Below, in pieces: positions 1-13,800 of a stretch of 64,000 bases of DNA (its first letter is position 1; every line of letters begins with the position of its first letter). The notes beneath the pieces are model-generated. The model had not been told where the DNA came from, searched no databases, and worked only from the letters and a program-made list of their open reading frames with translations. Origin of the DNA: Marinobacterium stanieri (GTDB lineage: Bacteria; Pseudomonadota; Gammaproteobacteria; Pseudomonadales; Balneatricaceae); assembly GCF_900155945.1 (NCBI RefSeq), contig NZ_FTMN01000006.1:124001-188000 (forward strand). Reading direction: 5' to 3'. The translations under genes were made by a program, and so were the position numbers.

Positions 1-747
1 CGATATGCGGCTGACATGCGTCGCCGCCCGCATCGCCCCCAACCAAAGCAGGAAGGTTACCCCCATCTCGAACAGCCCCACATAGGCAGCCCCCAACACC
101 CCCTGCAGGGAGGGCACCACCAGCTCACCCTGCCAGGCCATCAATGCCCACACCATGGGCGTACCCAGCAGAAAACAGAGCAACAACGTTACCGCCGGCG
201 CCCCTTCGGCACGGGTGTTGAGAATCCAGTACAACGCCCAGATCAGGGTACTGCCCAGTGCCAGTGCCACCCCGGGCAGGCTGTCGAACTCCAGTGCCAG
301 CAGGTTGCCGCGGGTAGCAATCACCAGCGCGCCCATATACCCCAGCAGCATGGCGATAATATCGATGCGGTGCAGTTTCTGCTTCAGCAGAGGCACAGCC
401 AGCAATGCCAGCGTCAGTGCCCAGGTGTAATTGAGCGCCTGAGCCTGCTGCGCGGGCAGCAGGTCATAGGCACGGAACAGCACCAGATAGTACAGAAAGG
501 GATTCAGCGCACCCATGGCCAGATAGTAGCCGGGACGCCGGCGCAGCTGTTGCAGCAGCTCACCCCAGCGGTGCTGCCAGCTGACCGCTACCGCCAGTAC
601 CAGCGTGGAAAACAGGCCGGACCAGCCCAGCAACTGCAGTGGACTGAGGGTCTGCAAAGAGAGTTTAAATGCCGTGGCCACCGTGGACCACAGCAGGACT
701 GCGCTCAGACCGAGCAGCATGGCGCGTGACTGGGATTTCTCCGACAT
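1..747 (-). CDS. EamA-family (DMT) transporter, 3' truncated by window edge
   Basis: Reverse-strand reading from an ATG at 747 stays open for 249 codons to base 1, so the C-terminus lies outside the window. The protein begins MSEKSQSRAMLLGLSAVLLW and is almost entirely alternating hydrophobic segments; about eight membrane helices are visible. The first repeat shows the drug/metabolite transporter pattern (LLWSTVATAFKLSL near residues 18-31, LNYTWALTLALLAVPLL near 106-122). A Shine-Dalgarno-like GAGGTT lies just upstream of the ATG. Family members are inner-membrane exporters or importers of small metabolites; the substrate cannot be read from sequence. It reads away from the small gene at 806-1237 and could be cotranscribed with it. 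Confidence 0.85.
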   Translation of the reverse strand, partial: MSEKSQSRAMLLGLSAVLLWSTVATAFKLSLQTLSPLQLLGWSGLFSTLVLAVAVSWQHRWGELLQQLRRRPGYYLAMGALNPFLYYLVLFRAYDLLPAQQAQALNYTWALTLALLAVPLLKQKLHRIDIIAMLLGYMGALVIATRGNLLALEFDSLPGVALALGSTLIWALYWILNTRAEGAPAVTLLLCFLLGTPMVWALMAWQGELVVPSLQGVLGAAYVGLFEMGVTFLLWLGAMRAATHVSRIS

Positions 748-805
748 CCGAACAACCTCAGGTGGGGGACAAAACGCGCTAGCAAAACATATTTGCGGCT
801 CTGTG

Positions 806-1237
806 TCAGGCCTCTACGTGGATTGAACTTCGCGCCTGCTCGATTTCGCCGGCCAGGTTACTGGCTGCATAGAGGGCAACCTGCTCGAAGCGGTCGGATC
901 GCAGCGCCTGGGCACGTGGCGTACGGGCCTGCACGTCCAGTCTGGAAACCTGAAACGCATAGTCGCCCGGATTGGGGTCATTAATGGAATGATTAAGGCG
1001 ATCAACCACCTGGGAGGTGTGCAACTCGGTGGGATCGGGGTAGCTAAGGCCGGCAGTGGTGGGCAGCTCAAACCCTTCACCTGCGGGCGCAGCCGCCTGT
1101 TGCGGCTGGTAGATCTCCTGATTGGAGGCAATAAGGCTGAGCAAAAAGGCGAATTGGGCACCATTGGGCGACTGCACTGCCTGTGGCAGTGAGGCCGTAT
1201 AGGTCTCAATTCGATTTTGAATTTGCTCTGTTTGCAT
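806..1237 (-). CDS. Small hypothetical protein, about 143 residues
   Basis: I do not recognise a family. Two ATG codons are adjacent at 1240 and 1237; the GGAGG lies too close to the first and at a workable distance from the second, so 1237 is preferred. The product is soluble, with no signal peptide or membrane segment. It is rich in Gln, Ala and Ser and has a central proline- and acid-containing stretch (YPDPTELHTSQ, NDPNPGDYAFQ). It is divergent from greB, with about 70 bases between the starts. A structural or phage-like role is possible but unsupported. Confidence 0.6.
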   Translation of the reverse strand: MQTEQIQNRIETYTASLPQAVQSPNGAQFAFLLSLIASNQEIYQPQQAAAPAGEGFELPTTAGLSYPDPTELHTSQVVDRLNHSINDPNPGDYAFQVSRLDVQARTPRAQALRSDRFEQVALYAASNLAGEIEQARSSIHVEA

Positions 1238-1310
1238 CATCCCTCCGTAGTGACTGGTATTATCGGCAAACAGCTGTAATCCTTTACTTTTTTCTTACGG
1301 AGACCTGTCG

Positions 1311-1808
1311 ATGGGACGCTGGCGCCCCCCTCAGGCGAAGAGTTCGCCCTATATCACTCAGGAAGGCTACAACCAGCTCACAGAGGAGCTGAAATACCTG
1401 TGGAAGGTAAAACGCCCGGAAGTCACTCAGGCCGTCAAGGAAGCCGCAGCTCAGGGCGACCGCTCGGAGAATGCTGAATATATTTACGGCAAGAAGCAGT
1501 TGCGTGAAATCGACCGGCGTGTGCGCTACCTGTCCAAACGGCTGGAGCACATCAAGGTGGTCGACCGTGCACCGGATGACCAAAGCCGTGTTTTCTTTGG
1601 CGCCTGGGTCACGCTGGTGGACGAAGAGGATCAGGAACGGCGTTATCGCATCGTCGGTGCCGACGAAATAGATCCTGCCAAGGGTTACATCAGCATAGAC
1701 GCACCGTTGTCACGGCAGCTGTTGAAAAAACAGGTGGGCGATGAAGTAGTCATTGAGCGCCCCGAGCAGGACGAGCTCTGGCTGGAAGTGCTGGCGATAG
1801 AGTATTGA
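1311..1808 (+). CDS. greB: Transcription elongation factor GreB
   Basis: This 165-residue protein has the usual GreB length and order. An N-terminal coiled-coil (about 15-90) carries YITQEGYNQLTEELKYLWK and the RSENAEYIYGKKQLREIDRR signature; its tip holds the acidic residues that act in the RNA polymerase secondary channel. A C-terminal FKBP-like domain (about 95-165) contains the basic, glycine-rich VGDEVVIERP end. The YIYGKK wording and length favour GreB over GreA. The protein stimulates RNA polymerase to cleave backtracked transcripts and rescue stalled complexes. GGAG lies 8 bases before the ATG. It is convergent with the giant surface-protein gene across a hairpin. Confidence 0.95.
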   Translation: MGRWRPPQAKSSPYITQEGYNQLTEELKYLWKVKRPEVTQAVKEAAAQGDRSENAEYIYGKKQLREIDRRVRYLSKRLEHIKVVDRAPDDQSRVFFGAWVTLVDEEDQERRYRIVGADEIDPAKGYISIDAPLSRQLLKKQVGDEVVIERPEQDELWLEVLAIEY

Positions 1809-1820
1809 GGGCCCAATAAA

Positions 1821-1860
1821 GCCGGGGCCCCACCAACCAAAGATGATGGGGTGCCCGGCA
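1821..1860. terminator. Hairpin between convergent greB and the giant adhesin gene
   Basis: GCCGGGGCCCC and GGGGTGCCCGGC form a stem of about 11 pairs with one bulge or mismatch around a loop of about 16 bases. It lies 12 bases after the greB stop and 20 bases from the adhesin stop. No clean T tract follows on either strand, so efficient intrinsic termination is uncertain. Confidence 0.5.
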
Positions 1861-1879
1861 TTGAGCTGGCTATAAAGCC

Positions 1880-4800
1880 TTAGAACAGCAGATCAACTAC
1901 CCCGCCTTCGCCTACAACCGTAATAGGCTCGCCGGTTTCAGCAACCTGATCCCTGATCAAATTGTAGATGGCCCCTACTCCAGGCACATCCATATCAGCT
2001 GTTATACCCTGCAGCCAATCCCGCACAGGCGCCAGGTCACTGGCATCAAAGGTTGCCATAACCTCAGCGTCCGCATCTGGATCCAGTAGCCAAGTGAACG
2101 TCTGTGCAGCTGCAAGCTTGTTATCCACCGCCTCGGCATCGCCGTTCTGTGCGCCCTGCAGGATATCCAGCATCAAGGTGCCCGCAGTTGCCGGACGGCC
2201 ATCTTCATACTCGCCTGCGATAAAGGCACTGCGATAGAAATCAAGACCTTCAGTTTCCACGGACCGATCGAACAGCGTGCCATACAGATCGCTAATGAAT
2301 GCATTCACATTGGCCTCGGTAATATCACCATAGAGGGCCCGTGATTCTGACGAGCTTGCAAAGGCATCTACGATGTTATCCAAGCTGCCATTGTGTTCAT
2401 TCAGATAGTCCACCCAGAAGTCGAGGCCTGCCGAGTCTGCAGGACGCTGGTAGTAAGCGATATAAAGCGCCTGTACCTGTTCGCTAATAGCGTTACTGCC
2501 AAACGCCAGAGCCCCTGGGTCCGATATTTTGCCGTTGGTAGCATCGCCATCAGCATCAAACTCACCGCCATCCGTGATCTGGAAATCCAGTCGCAGCTTG
2601 TCACCTTCCAGCACAATCTTGCCGCCGTACTCTTCAGACGCCAGATTTACCCAATCACCTTGGGCATCCTGTTTCCAATAACCGTTAACAGCCACGTCGT
2701 CATCGACATAGAGGCTGAAGGTTTCGGTTCCGCCAGCATTTTCGATACCGATATCGGCATCAAACGCAATCATCCCCAGCGGCATATCCAGATCACCCGT
2801 TGTATTTTCCTCGGGTTTGTCCAACTGACGCACGTTGGTCAATTTTACGCCACTGTTGGTAGATTTACCGTTTTCACTACCTCCGGTGAGTGAGACAAAA
2901 ATCGCGGGGGCATCAGGTTCCTGGGACGGCGTAGGCGTATTTTTGAACGGCACCGAAGCGACATCCTGTTGCTCACTATCCTGAACACGGTCACCGTTTC
3001 CATCGCCCTGAGAGCCTCCAACAAGAGAAGGCACAAAGTCCTCGATATCTTCTGGAATGCCATCACCGTCATTATCCGGCAGATCTTCCCAGTCTTCCTG
3101 AGGCGGAAGCCCAGGTTCAGGCTGTGGTTCCGGTTCCGGTTCCGGCTCAGGCTCAGGCTCAGGCTCAGGCTGTGGTTCCGGTTCAGGCTGAGGCTGGGGC
3201 ACAGTTGGAGTTCCACCACCGCCACCTGTGCTCGGAGTGATATTGCTGACGGTTGCGTCAACAAGGCTCTGCGCATCATTACCCGCGCTGTCCTGCAATG
3301 CGACCACATCATCCTCTGTGGTCGGGTCAGTGTAAGAAACTTTAACGGCCTGCCCAGCCCGAACAGCACTGGCCAGTGTGAGGGTTACAGTCTTGGCAGT
3401 AGAATCTACTGCTACAGCATTTACCGCAACGACCGAGCCATTGACGTTAACGCCAAAGGCTGCAGCAGACGGCAGGTTAGATGACGCCAATTGGCTGGCA
3501 TCGGTGTAGGTCATAACCAGACTATTGCCATTTACAGTGGCAAAGCCGAATACAGGGCCATCAGTGTCACCAACGGCAGAGCCTTCCGGTTCCTGATCCA
3601 GCACTGTGACAGCCAAAGCCTGTTCAGCATAAGACCCTTCGTCATTGGTCGCACGAACGATCACGTTGTAGACATTGTCTTCACCACTGTCGGTCGGATT
3701 TTCGAAGTCCGGCGCACCTTTGAAGCGCAGCAGGTTACCCGACACAACTTCAAACAGGCTGCTGTCCGGGTTATCAGCACCATTATCACCACTAATACTG
3801 AAGGTGATTGGCCGCCCGTTTGGATCAACCGCTGACAGCGCTGTCACCAACTGCGAGTTTTCGACTACAAAGAAGCCACTTGCGATCGAAATACTGGGCG
3901 TAACACCCGTCGCAATGTTCACGTTGACCGCCGCTGGCTGAGACTGGCCGCCATCACCATCACTAAGAGCAAAGCTGACGGTGCGTGATGTGTGGACTGG
4001 TTCTTCCTGGTCGTTGGTGAACTGAATCGCTTCAACCAGTGCTGAGACCGCTTCCTGTGTGGAGTTAGTGTTAAAAGTCACCACCAGGTCGCTGGTACCG
4101 CTACCCCCGGAGAGGGTGCCAATGACAGTGCCTGCATAGGAAACATCACTGCCGGCAACGCTGATCTGCCCAGCGCCGGTACCTACGTTTTCGATACTCA
4201 GCACATCATGGGCGGGATCGCGGTTGAAGGTAATCGATACCTGTAGCTTGCCACCATCAAAGTCGGGGGAGTCCGGGTCATTGATCACAACATCGCCGCC
4301 CTGCTCCAGCGTCTTGGCGCCGGAATTGGCCGGGTAACCCAGAATATCGGTATTCAGGCCACTGATAGCCGGAGCATCATTGACTGCGGCACGTGTGATG
4401 TTCAGCGTTGCTGCACTCGCGCTTGCGGCATCCGGATCAGTCACACTCAAATTGAGGCTATCATCCGTTTCACCGTCATTATGCTGATAGCGCACCTTGC
4501 CTGCATTCAGTTGACTGTGGCTGAAGGTATCGCCCGTTATCAGGGCTTCGCCACTATCCTGAGTACCGTTACCGTTGGCGTCAATATAGACAGTGCCGCC
4601 GACCGGTGCCGATTCAAGCGTGTAAGTCAGTGTATTGAGGGCATCATCAACATCCGCGGCCACAATATCGGTGGTCGTCAATGTTTTTGAGCCGCCTTCA
4701 GCGACCGCGAAGCCATTTGTAACCAGCGTCGGTGCATCGTTGACTGCACTGACCGCCACATAGCTGGTAAAAACAACATCTGAACTCTGATCACCAGCCT

Positions 4801-7800
4801 CAGTTACCTTGGTTAGAGTAACCGCGCGACTGCCTTGCGTCGGGTTTTCACTGGTGTTCTGGTAGGCAAGACCATCAATCAGGCTGTTCCAGGTAGCCTC
4901 GTCAGCATCGTTACTGAGGGTAACCGTGGCGGTACCACCGGTCACAGCAACAGTGTATCCAACACCACTAGACGTAGTGCCTGTTGTACCGGCTGTCAGG
5001 GCGATATTCACGCCATCAATGAACAGCTGTTCGGCGGCGCCGTCTTTCAGACCGCCCACCATCAGTGTCAGGCCGGTGAGATTTTCATCATCCTCGATCG
5101 GGTTTGCGTTGGAGCCGCTGAACAGCACTGCACCACTGGCGTCGCCTTCGGTAAAGGCAACAGGTGTCGCACTACTGCCCAAGGCAGTCGCCGCCAGAGT
5201 CGGCGCATCATCCATCGGGTTCACGGTGATGTTGAAGGCAGTAGCCTGATCATCCGCAGTACCACTATCAGCATCACTGAGCGCCAGCCCGTCACTGATA
5301 TGGAAGCTGAAGCCGTCCTCGGTGGTTTCGCTGCCGTCGTGCTGATACTGGATAAGGCCTGCATCCACATCAGCCAGCGTGAAGGTGCTGCCGGCTGCCA
5401 GTGCTTCACCGGCATCCGCAGTGCCATTGCCGTTGGTATCACGGAACAGCACACCATGGGTGGTATCGCTGCTCAGCTGAACACCAAGGCCCGGCTGCTC
5501 GGTATCGGTGCCGTTGAGGTCAGCCAACGTCAGCGTGACAGCCTCGCCCTCGCTGACCACTCCATTGAGATCACCGGCAACCACTGGCGCGTTGTTGCTG
5601 TCCGGTAGCGTGTTGCCTACATCCTGCGTAGAGCTCAGGCCAATGAGCCCCGTGTTGTCGCCCGTACCATTGTCTTGCAGGCTGACAAGCGTCACCACTC
5701 GCAATCCAGCGGTTGCAGTGGGTGTTGGCGGTTCGGCACCGTCATTCTTACTGTTGACATACGCCAGGCTGCCGACCAGAGCACCTGCTTCGGCTTCGTT
5801 AAGCCCTGAGTGGGTCAGGGTTACCGTGGCGGTTGTATCGGTTACGGCGACGGCATATCCAATAGCCCCCGCGGCTGTTATACCGGTATTGCTATCGGTT
5901 AAGCCGATTGCTTCACCGTCAATCCTCAGTTGCTCATCAGCACCGTCGGCCAAACCGGTTACCGTCAGGATCAACTGAGTGATCAATTGGCCGTCCTCCA
6001 CGGTGTCGGCAACTACACCACTGAACAGCACCTGGCTGCCGTCGATAACCGTTGGGTTTTCACCGGTTGCCGTCAGCCATGGTGCTACATCCACTGCAGC
6101 ATCCGGCGCCTGCACGGCTGTGACACCACTTTCCAGTGTTTCAGCATTGCCACGACCATCGGTAAAGCTAACGGCGACCTTGTACTCTGTGCCCTCAGCG
6201 GCATCAGCCGGCAGGCTGTACGCCTTGGCGGTTGCTCCTTCTACAGGTTCCCAGGTACCGCCCCCATCTGTGCTAACCTGCCACTGGTAGCTGAACGGCC
6301 CCAATCCATCGGCATCGGCAATAGCAGAGGTATCCGCGGTAAGCGTTTCACCCGCCTGCGGCGTGCCATCATCCGTGATAGTGACAACACCGGTGGCTGC
6401 CGTGTTGGTAAAGGCCACAGTGCCGACCGCTTCACCGTTCAGGGTATTGGCCCGGCCCAGCGCATCGTCAAAGCTGACCTGTACACGGACTTGTTTACCC
6501 TGGTCGGCTGCTTCCAATGTGTAATTGGCCGCATCGGTGCCAACGTTATCCCAGGCTGTACCGTTGAAGGTTTGCCACTGATAACTGAAAACAAGGTTGT
6601 CTGGCCCGTCAGCATCGGCAATGCTACTGGCCTCGACCGTCAGCACTTCCCCTGGTGTCATTTCCCCCGTAATGACTGGTTCACCTGTGGGCACATCATC
6701 GGTTTCAGTAACCGTCAGGGTCACATCACCTGCCTGGTTGGCCGCAATATCGGCAAAGGCATAATCTTCCATGCCATCAACAACCTTGAAGCCAAAGCTG
6801 TCGTTACCGGTTGCGCTGGTGCCATCCGGGTTCTGGCCATTGTGGGCGTACTTGATCTGGCCCGCATCCACCTCGGCCTGAGTGAAGTAGCCGTCGGTAC
6901 CAATCGCATTAATCGCGTCCAGGCTGTCACTGTCACCTGCTGTGACAATAGACTCGCCAGCGTCGACCACACCGTTGTTGTTGGTATCGCGGAACAACGT
7001 ACCCTGGGTAGGTGTGGAGGTCAGTACATACTTGAGCGTGCCATTGTCGTTATCGACATCCGCACTGTTCAGATCGGCATTGGTGAAGACGTAAACGCCA
7101 CCTTCATCCAGCTCACCCGCAACATCGCCACCTTTAACAGGGGCATCATTAACAGGAGTGATGCCGATGGTGGTAGTGGCAGGCACGCCGATATTATCCG
7201 CCGCATCAATCACCGTTACCTGAACCTGACGCGCAGCGATACCAGGATCATCAGATTCGTTCACATACTGAATTGCACGCAACCAGGGCTGGAACTGGCT
7301 GGCATCCGTGTTGCCGCTCAGTGTAATGGTATGGGTGTTGTTACCGGTAACGGTAATACCTAAATATTCCAGGTTCGTGGCAACAGCATCGGTGTAATAC
7401 AACTTTTCAGAGGTGCCATCCTGCGGGTTCAGAATGGCTATCGTGACCTCCTTGAGATTACCATCCTGGTCAGTAATGCTGGAGTCAGCCGTTGCGATTG
7501 CAACACCCTCTTGTCCCTCGGTAAATCCAACAGCATGGTCGCGGCCGGAAGCCTCACCGTTCAGATCCACTACGGGTGTCCAGGGGACTTGCACCGTCAC
7601 GGTAGCAAGGCGCGGATCTGCCACTGAGGCGGTTGTCAGCGGAGTATCACCACTTGCCAGAGAGATAGTGCCATCTGCATTGCGCTGATACGTTGGCTGG
7701 TTGTCAGCATCATAGAAGTTCAGTATGTCGCCGGATTCCAGAACCAATGGCTGGCTGGCAATGAAATGCTGGTTATCTTCCACTGTAGCGACAACCGCAC

Positions 7801-10800
7801 CGCTATCTTCGCCATTGATAAAGATGCGTTGACCTTGGGCAATGTCGTTATTCTCAGCCTCGGTCTTGAACGCCGCCGCGTTACCCAGTACACCTTCTTC
7901 ATCGGTAACTGATATGGTCAGTCCACGGTCACCGGTAAAAGCGCTTGGGTTACTGTTTTCATACAGCACCTCGCGCAGCACCGCCTGGTACTCTGCTTGA
8001 GTGGCCGTCCCGGCCAGGTTCAACTCAACGCTGGCAGCACTTTCAGTGATCGATACCGTCAAGCCTGCTGCTGTCGCTGCAACCGCACCTGCCTCGCTGA
8101 GGGTCAACTTTTCATAGATGGTGCCGTACTGATTATCAATGGCACCACTGGCCAGAGTAACGGTAGCAGACGTCAGGTTTTGTGCACTGGCATCAATATC
8201 GCTGAGGGTCAGTTCAGACGCCACCTTGACAGCCTCACCGCGTGGTTTGAATACAGCTGTAGCATGATTGCCAACCGTTGCATTGTTACCGTCAGGGTCA
8301 ACTTGCACAGCATCATTGGCTGCGGTGGCCGTAATGTCTGTGGTGCCGGCTGCCACGACCGCGCCGCTACCGTCATCAACGCTGTAGTTGAGTGTGGCCA
8401 CCGCTCCCGTCTGGTTCGCGGGTGACACATACAAGACATCGTTGTCCGACAGCCAGCCAGCCAGCACTGCTGGGCTGGAGGTAACAGAAAGTGTCAGCGT
8501 ATCGGTATCATTACCCGTGATACTGACAGAGTCATCCAGCGAGTTTACCCGCATGGTTCCTGCGTTTACCGACAGTGTCAGTGACAGGGCATTATCATCA
8601 AGATCAACGACGGATAGCATATCCAACGGCAGTACGGTTGGCACATCCTCCACCACGTTTGCCGTTGCGACTTCGCCTGAAATAGACGGCTTGTCATTGG
8701 CACCATCAATCGTGATGGTCAACACCCCCGTGTCGGTAAGACCGTCCGGATCTTGCAGTGTGAAGTTGAATGTTTCAGTCGAAGACTCGCCGCTGTTAAG
8801 CGCCTGCACTGCCTCACTGTTTTGTGCAACCGTGTAGGTATAAGCACCGGTCGACTTGTTGACTTCCAGGTCACCAAATTCACCGCTGATAATGAAAGTA
8901 GTACCGGTGTCATTCGCCGGGCGGCCGAGCCCCTCAAGCTCGCCAGCGCGTACCGCACTCACTGTCAGGGCATCTGCTTGCCCAGGGTTGGCATCCGTTG
9001 CGCCGGCAGTGAGATTGCCGGTAGCGTCACTGCCGGCAATGTCGTTGTCAACACCACTCGCCTCGGTTGCATTGCCGCCGACATCTGCCGCAACAGGGGC
9101 AATTTCTGACAGGTTCACATTACGGGCAGTCGAGGTGATCGCTGTTTCAGTATTGCCCTGGTCATCGGTGTAGCTGGTGATAACACGTACCCACTTGCCA
9201 CCATCCTCGGCAGTAAGGGTATAGCCGCTATAGATTGCGCCATCGATGTTCGTATAGCTACCGCCTTCAGTGTCGGCGCGTTGCCATTGATAGGTCGGTG
9301 TTGCGGTTGTCAAACCATCCACATCGGTAACCACCGCACTCCAGGTGTTACCTACACTGGAGCCACTTGCACTGATGCTAACAGCACCGGGATCATTTAC
9401 ATCGGCAATGGCTGGTAGCGCACTGGAAACCGGAGATTCGGCAAAGCCGCCATCATCAATATAAAACGCCTGAACACGCACCTGCATGCCGACTTCTGAC
9501 TGCGCCAGCGTGAGAGTATTGCCCTGGCCGCGGGCACCGCCAATATCGTCCCAATCGGTGCCATTAGCTGACACCTGCCACTGATAACTGAAGGTGCTAT
9601 TCGTTATCCCATCGGCGTCCGTCGGTGTTTCGGCCGTCAGCACATCCCCTTGTTTTGGCGCTTCAATACTTGCATCAGAAGCGATGGTGACTTCGCCCAT
9701 ATCATTGGAGCGTTGGGCACCTGAATAATCCGTACCTGTGCCACCCAAGTTAAGGGTAAATGAAGTGGCTGCTGTATCACCGCCGTTGTCTTCAGTACCC
9801 GTAACTTCGATGTTCAGGTAAGACACACCCGCCGGAGTATTACCCGTAATCAGAAGCTTGCCGGTATTTGCACCAGTACCTTCTTCCAAGGTCAGGCCAA
9901 AGTCGGCCAAGGGCTGAGCATTTGCCGTTGCAGCATAGCTAATACCCGTGATACTTGATGTGCCATCTGCCGCACCATCAGGATCAATAAACGGTTTGTC
10001 GACCAGGATACTAACGGCACCGCCTTCATTTGCTGACTGGTCCGGTAGCGGAATTGTCGACTGCAAGGGGTCGTTCGCATTCGCCACCTGCAGCGTGAAT
10101 GCATCGGTTGTAGCACTGCCACCACTGCTTGCGGTTGCCGTGACTTTGACACTGATATCGGTTGAGCCATGGGGCGGATTGCCGCTAAAGGTTCCGGTGG
10201 TGGTGTCAAAGGTTAACCATTCAGGCAGTGCGGTGTCGTCAGCCAATGTGGCACTGTAGGCCAGGCTGTCGGTGTCATCTGATGCAAAATTGAATGCGCT
10301 GGCCGGTACGGTAAAACTACCGCTGCCGGCACCATCCACAAAGGGAACAGTTGAGGGAACCCCATTGGCAACCTTATCCAGGCTTGCCGTTTGGGTATTG
10401 CTGTACACCGCCAGCTCGAACTGGCTGGCAACGGTTGTATTGGAGCCTGCTGCATCGGTGGCGCGGATTTCAATGTACCGTGTCGTGGGCCCAGAGCCGT
10501 CGCCGCTCAAGGTTAGTGTATTAGCATCAAATGCCAGGGCCGCGGTGTTACTGATTTCAGTCGCGGCTTGAGTGCCACTACCATCGACAGTGACGGTATA
10601 GGCCGTATATGTCAGCGTATCATCGTCCGGGTCTCTGAAGGTATTGGCAGGAACCTGAACGCTCCAGCCATCACCTTGCTCTGTCACACTAGGCGTCACC
10701 GAAAGAGTTTGTCCCGTTACATCGGTCACGGTGAAATCAGAGGTTTGGATATCGGTCAGATTACCCGGGGTTTTACCCGTGAAGGTTACAACTGCGCCAT

Positions 10801-13800
10801 CTGCGTTGGTGTCATAGGTGGTATAAGTGCCGCCGTTGACGGCTGTTGCTACATCTCCTGCAGCAACACTGCTGCCAGCTGACTGAGTGGTGCCATCAAT
10901 GATGATATCGGCACCGCCGTAGGCACCGTCGAAGGTCAGGGTAACGGTTTCCTTTATTGCGTCAGCACCATCTTCAACACGTTTTAGGCCATCCGCGTCA
11001 AAACCTGTATTCAATGGGTTAGGGGTAGAAGCGTCACTCGTTACGACATATGTAAAGTCTGTGGGTGCCAAATCGGCGGTAACACCCGTTGCTTTGGCGG
11101 TAAAATTGACAATATCCGTGTCGGTTCCGTCAACTTCAACGTTCCATGTTCCATCGGCACTCAAAGCGGTTACAACTTTGCTGGCAACGGCTGCCGCATC
11201 ATCCGTAGCAGTAACGTTGACTGTCTGTCCTAATACCGTAAGGGTGCCTTCACCAAGCGTTGTGCCTCCAAGGAATTGAACTTGCCACTGCTCGGTTGTG
11301 GCATCCGCACCTTCTTGCGTGACCGCTACTGAATAACTGCCACCCGGAATAATAACGGTATCACCATCACTGAAATCGGTGCGAGCACCCGCTACTGTAG
11401 CCGTCAGGGTGAGTATGTTGTCGGTAGTGCCGGTTTGGTCGTAATTTGTCGTGCCAGCACTGAATTCTGCGGCGACCTCGGCTCCGGTGGCTTTGCTGCC
11501 CAGCGTGATATCACCACTGCCATCAAAGGCAATGGTGGTGCCGCCCAAGGCTTCGCCAAAGGTGACCTTGGTGACTTCCTTGGGCGCGTCCGCTGCGGTC
11601 CAAGTGAGTGGGTTATCGACAACCGGTGGCTGGTTGTCATTGGCGCTGATGGTCAGATCGAAGCTGTCGGTAACACTCAGGCCGCCATCACTGGCGGTCA
11701 CCTCAAAGGTAAGGGATTTATTGCCCCATTCATCAGCTGGAGGGTTGCCGGTGAAGCTGCGGGTAGCTTCATCAAAAGTCAGCCAGTCTGAAGCCTGTCC
11801 AGTACCACTGGTTGTTGAACCGCTGATGTCATAGGGAGTAACTGCGACACCACCCTCATGAGTGACCTTGACGGTGTATGCAAGACCTGAACCTTCAGCA
11901 TCGGTAAAACTTGCCGCCGGAATCTGATACAGCCAGTCACCATTGCCAGTCAGGCTCTGATCAGCGATTGCAGCTGCCAACACCGGTGTATCGTTGGTGC
12001 CGGTCAGCGTGATGGTCAACGGTTGAACGGACAGGGCGCCACCGTCATCCGCCACTTTGAAGTCAAACTGCTCGGTTGCCGTTGCACCTTCAGGCAGCGC
12101 ATTGATGGCATCGAACTCGGTCAATTCATACGACCAGGTTGCATCCGCGTTTAGCGTCAGGGTACCGAACAGGCCCTGTTTGCTCCATGTACCCGTTGTT
12201 TCCTGACCGCCGCGGATACTGAAAACCAGGGAAGAGTCTTCATCATCCACATCGGTGGCAGCCAATGTACCGGTCAGTTTACCTTCCGCCACCGTAGAGC
12301 CCGTCTCGGCCGTCAATGTGACGCCTGAGCCCACCGCGGTGTCGCTATTGGCCGTTTCACCCACACTGGCAGTCGCTTCAGTGCTGGTGAATACAGGGGC
12401 ATCGTTTACCGCCGTGACCTCAGTGCCCAAGTCAATGCTGTTGGTACTCAGCGGGCCAGTGCTAGCCGGGTTGTTGGTATCAAACACCTCTCGTGTACTA
12501 CTACTGGTGAATGTACCGGAGTAGGTATCGTCCAGTGCCCAAATAGTCAGTGGGCTGGGCGTGCCGTTGGCGTTTTCATTGGGCTCAAAGCGAAGTTTGG
12601 TTGTACTGGTAGCCGCCAGGACAAGCCCGGCATCCGCACTGACGGTGCCGACGTCATGCCAGGTTGAACCGCCATCTGTGCTGTACTGCCACTGCCCGAT
12701 GCTGGATTCAGTATTGGCCGTAATCACAATGGCCGCCATATCGCTATCCACATCACTGAAGCGTGGAATGAACAGGTCACTGACGGCACTGCCGTTATTG
12801 ACGGCAGCATCTTCAGTAATGGAAGCCAGGGTGGGCGCACTGATAATCGTAGGGCGATCATTGACCGCATGAACCCTCACCTGCACAGCCACCGGGCTGT
12901 CTGAAACCGCACCTTCAGCATCCTGCGCGACCACGTAAAAGGCATTGATAATGCCGTTGGCATTCTCGTCCGGTGTCCACACGGCAGTTTTTGAGGCGGT
13001 AATAACATCGTTGCTGCCGACCGCCCAGGCAGCACCGTCAATGGTTAAAGTGCCGCTTGCAACCGATGTGACAACAAAGCCAGTTACCGTGCCGACCGTA
13101 TCGTCAGCATTCATATCCGCTTCATTACCCCAGTGGATCAATTCGGCATAGGCAATGGTTTCCGCGATATCTTCGTTCGTGCCACCAACCGGTTCAGCAA
13201 ACGCGGTCAAAGTCGGTGCAGGATTACTTTTGGGCACCTCATTGACAGAATCCTGCAGTTCTGCGGCACTGGCTGCAAACACATAGGCAAACGAAAAGGT
13301 TTTGGACTGGCCCGCAACGAAGTTGCCCAACTCAAAGCCGACACCGATGGTATTGTCGCCATCACCGACATCAGTGCCTGCAAGGTAAGAGTTTGGATCT
13401 GTACTCCAGCCGGTAACACCGGTGTTGTGGGTAAATGAACTATCAGTATAAAGGCCAATGTACCTATCACTGACAGGGCCTTTGGCCAATACGATATCTG
13501 TCGGTGCTATATCAGTGGCACCACGCACGTTATTGGTGCTTGAGGTAGACCCGGGCAAACCGTTTGAATCCACATCGGGGTCGATACCACGCGCGTATTT
13601 GACATCATACACAGTGCTGGAGCCTGTGTTTTCAATCTTGACCTGCATGTTAATGACTTTGGCGGCCTGCCCCAGCGTATAGATCTGCGTAATTTTCAGA
13701 TTGCCGGCCGTACTTTCATAGGTAATTGATCCATACGTATCCTGGCCCGATGTCGTAATATCGGTTGACTTGAGCGTCGTGGTCATGGAACCACTGGTTC

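Noticed and set aside
16-729. 237-codon plus-strand frame at the left edge
   Set aside because: Extremely Gln/His/Pro/Arg-rich; the opposite strand encodes a clear EamA-type membrane protein.
5930-7363. 477-codon plus-strand open frame inside the adhesin gene
   Set aside because: It mirrors the repetitive adhesin coding strand; composition is Cys/Arg/Ile-rich with no domain, as expected of an antisense frame.
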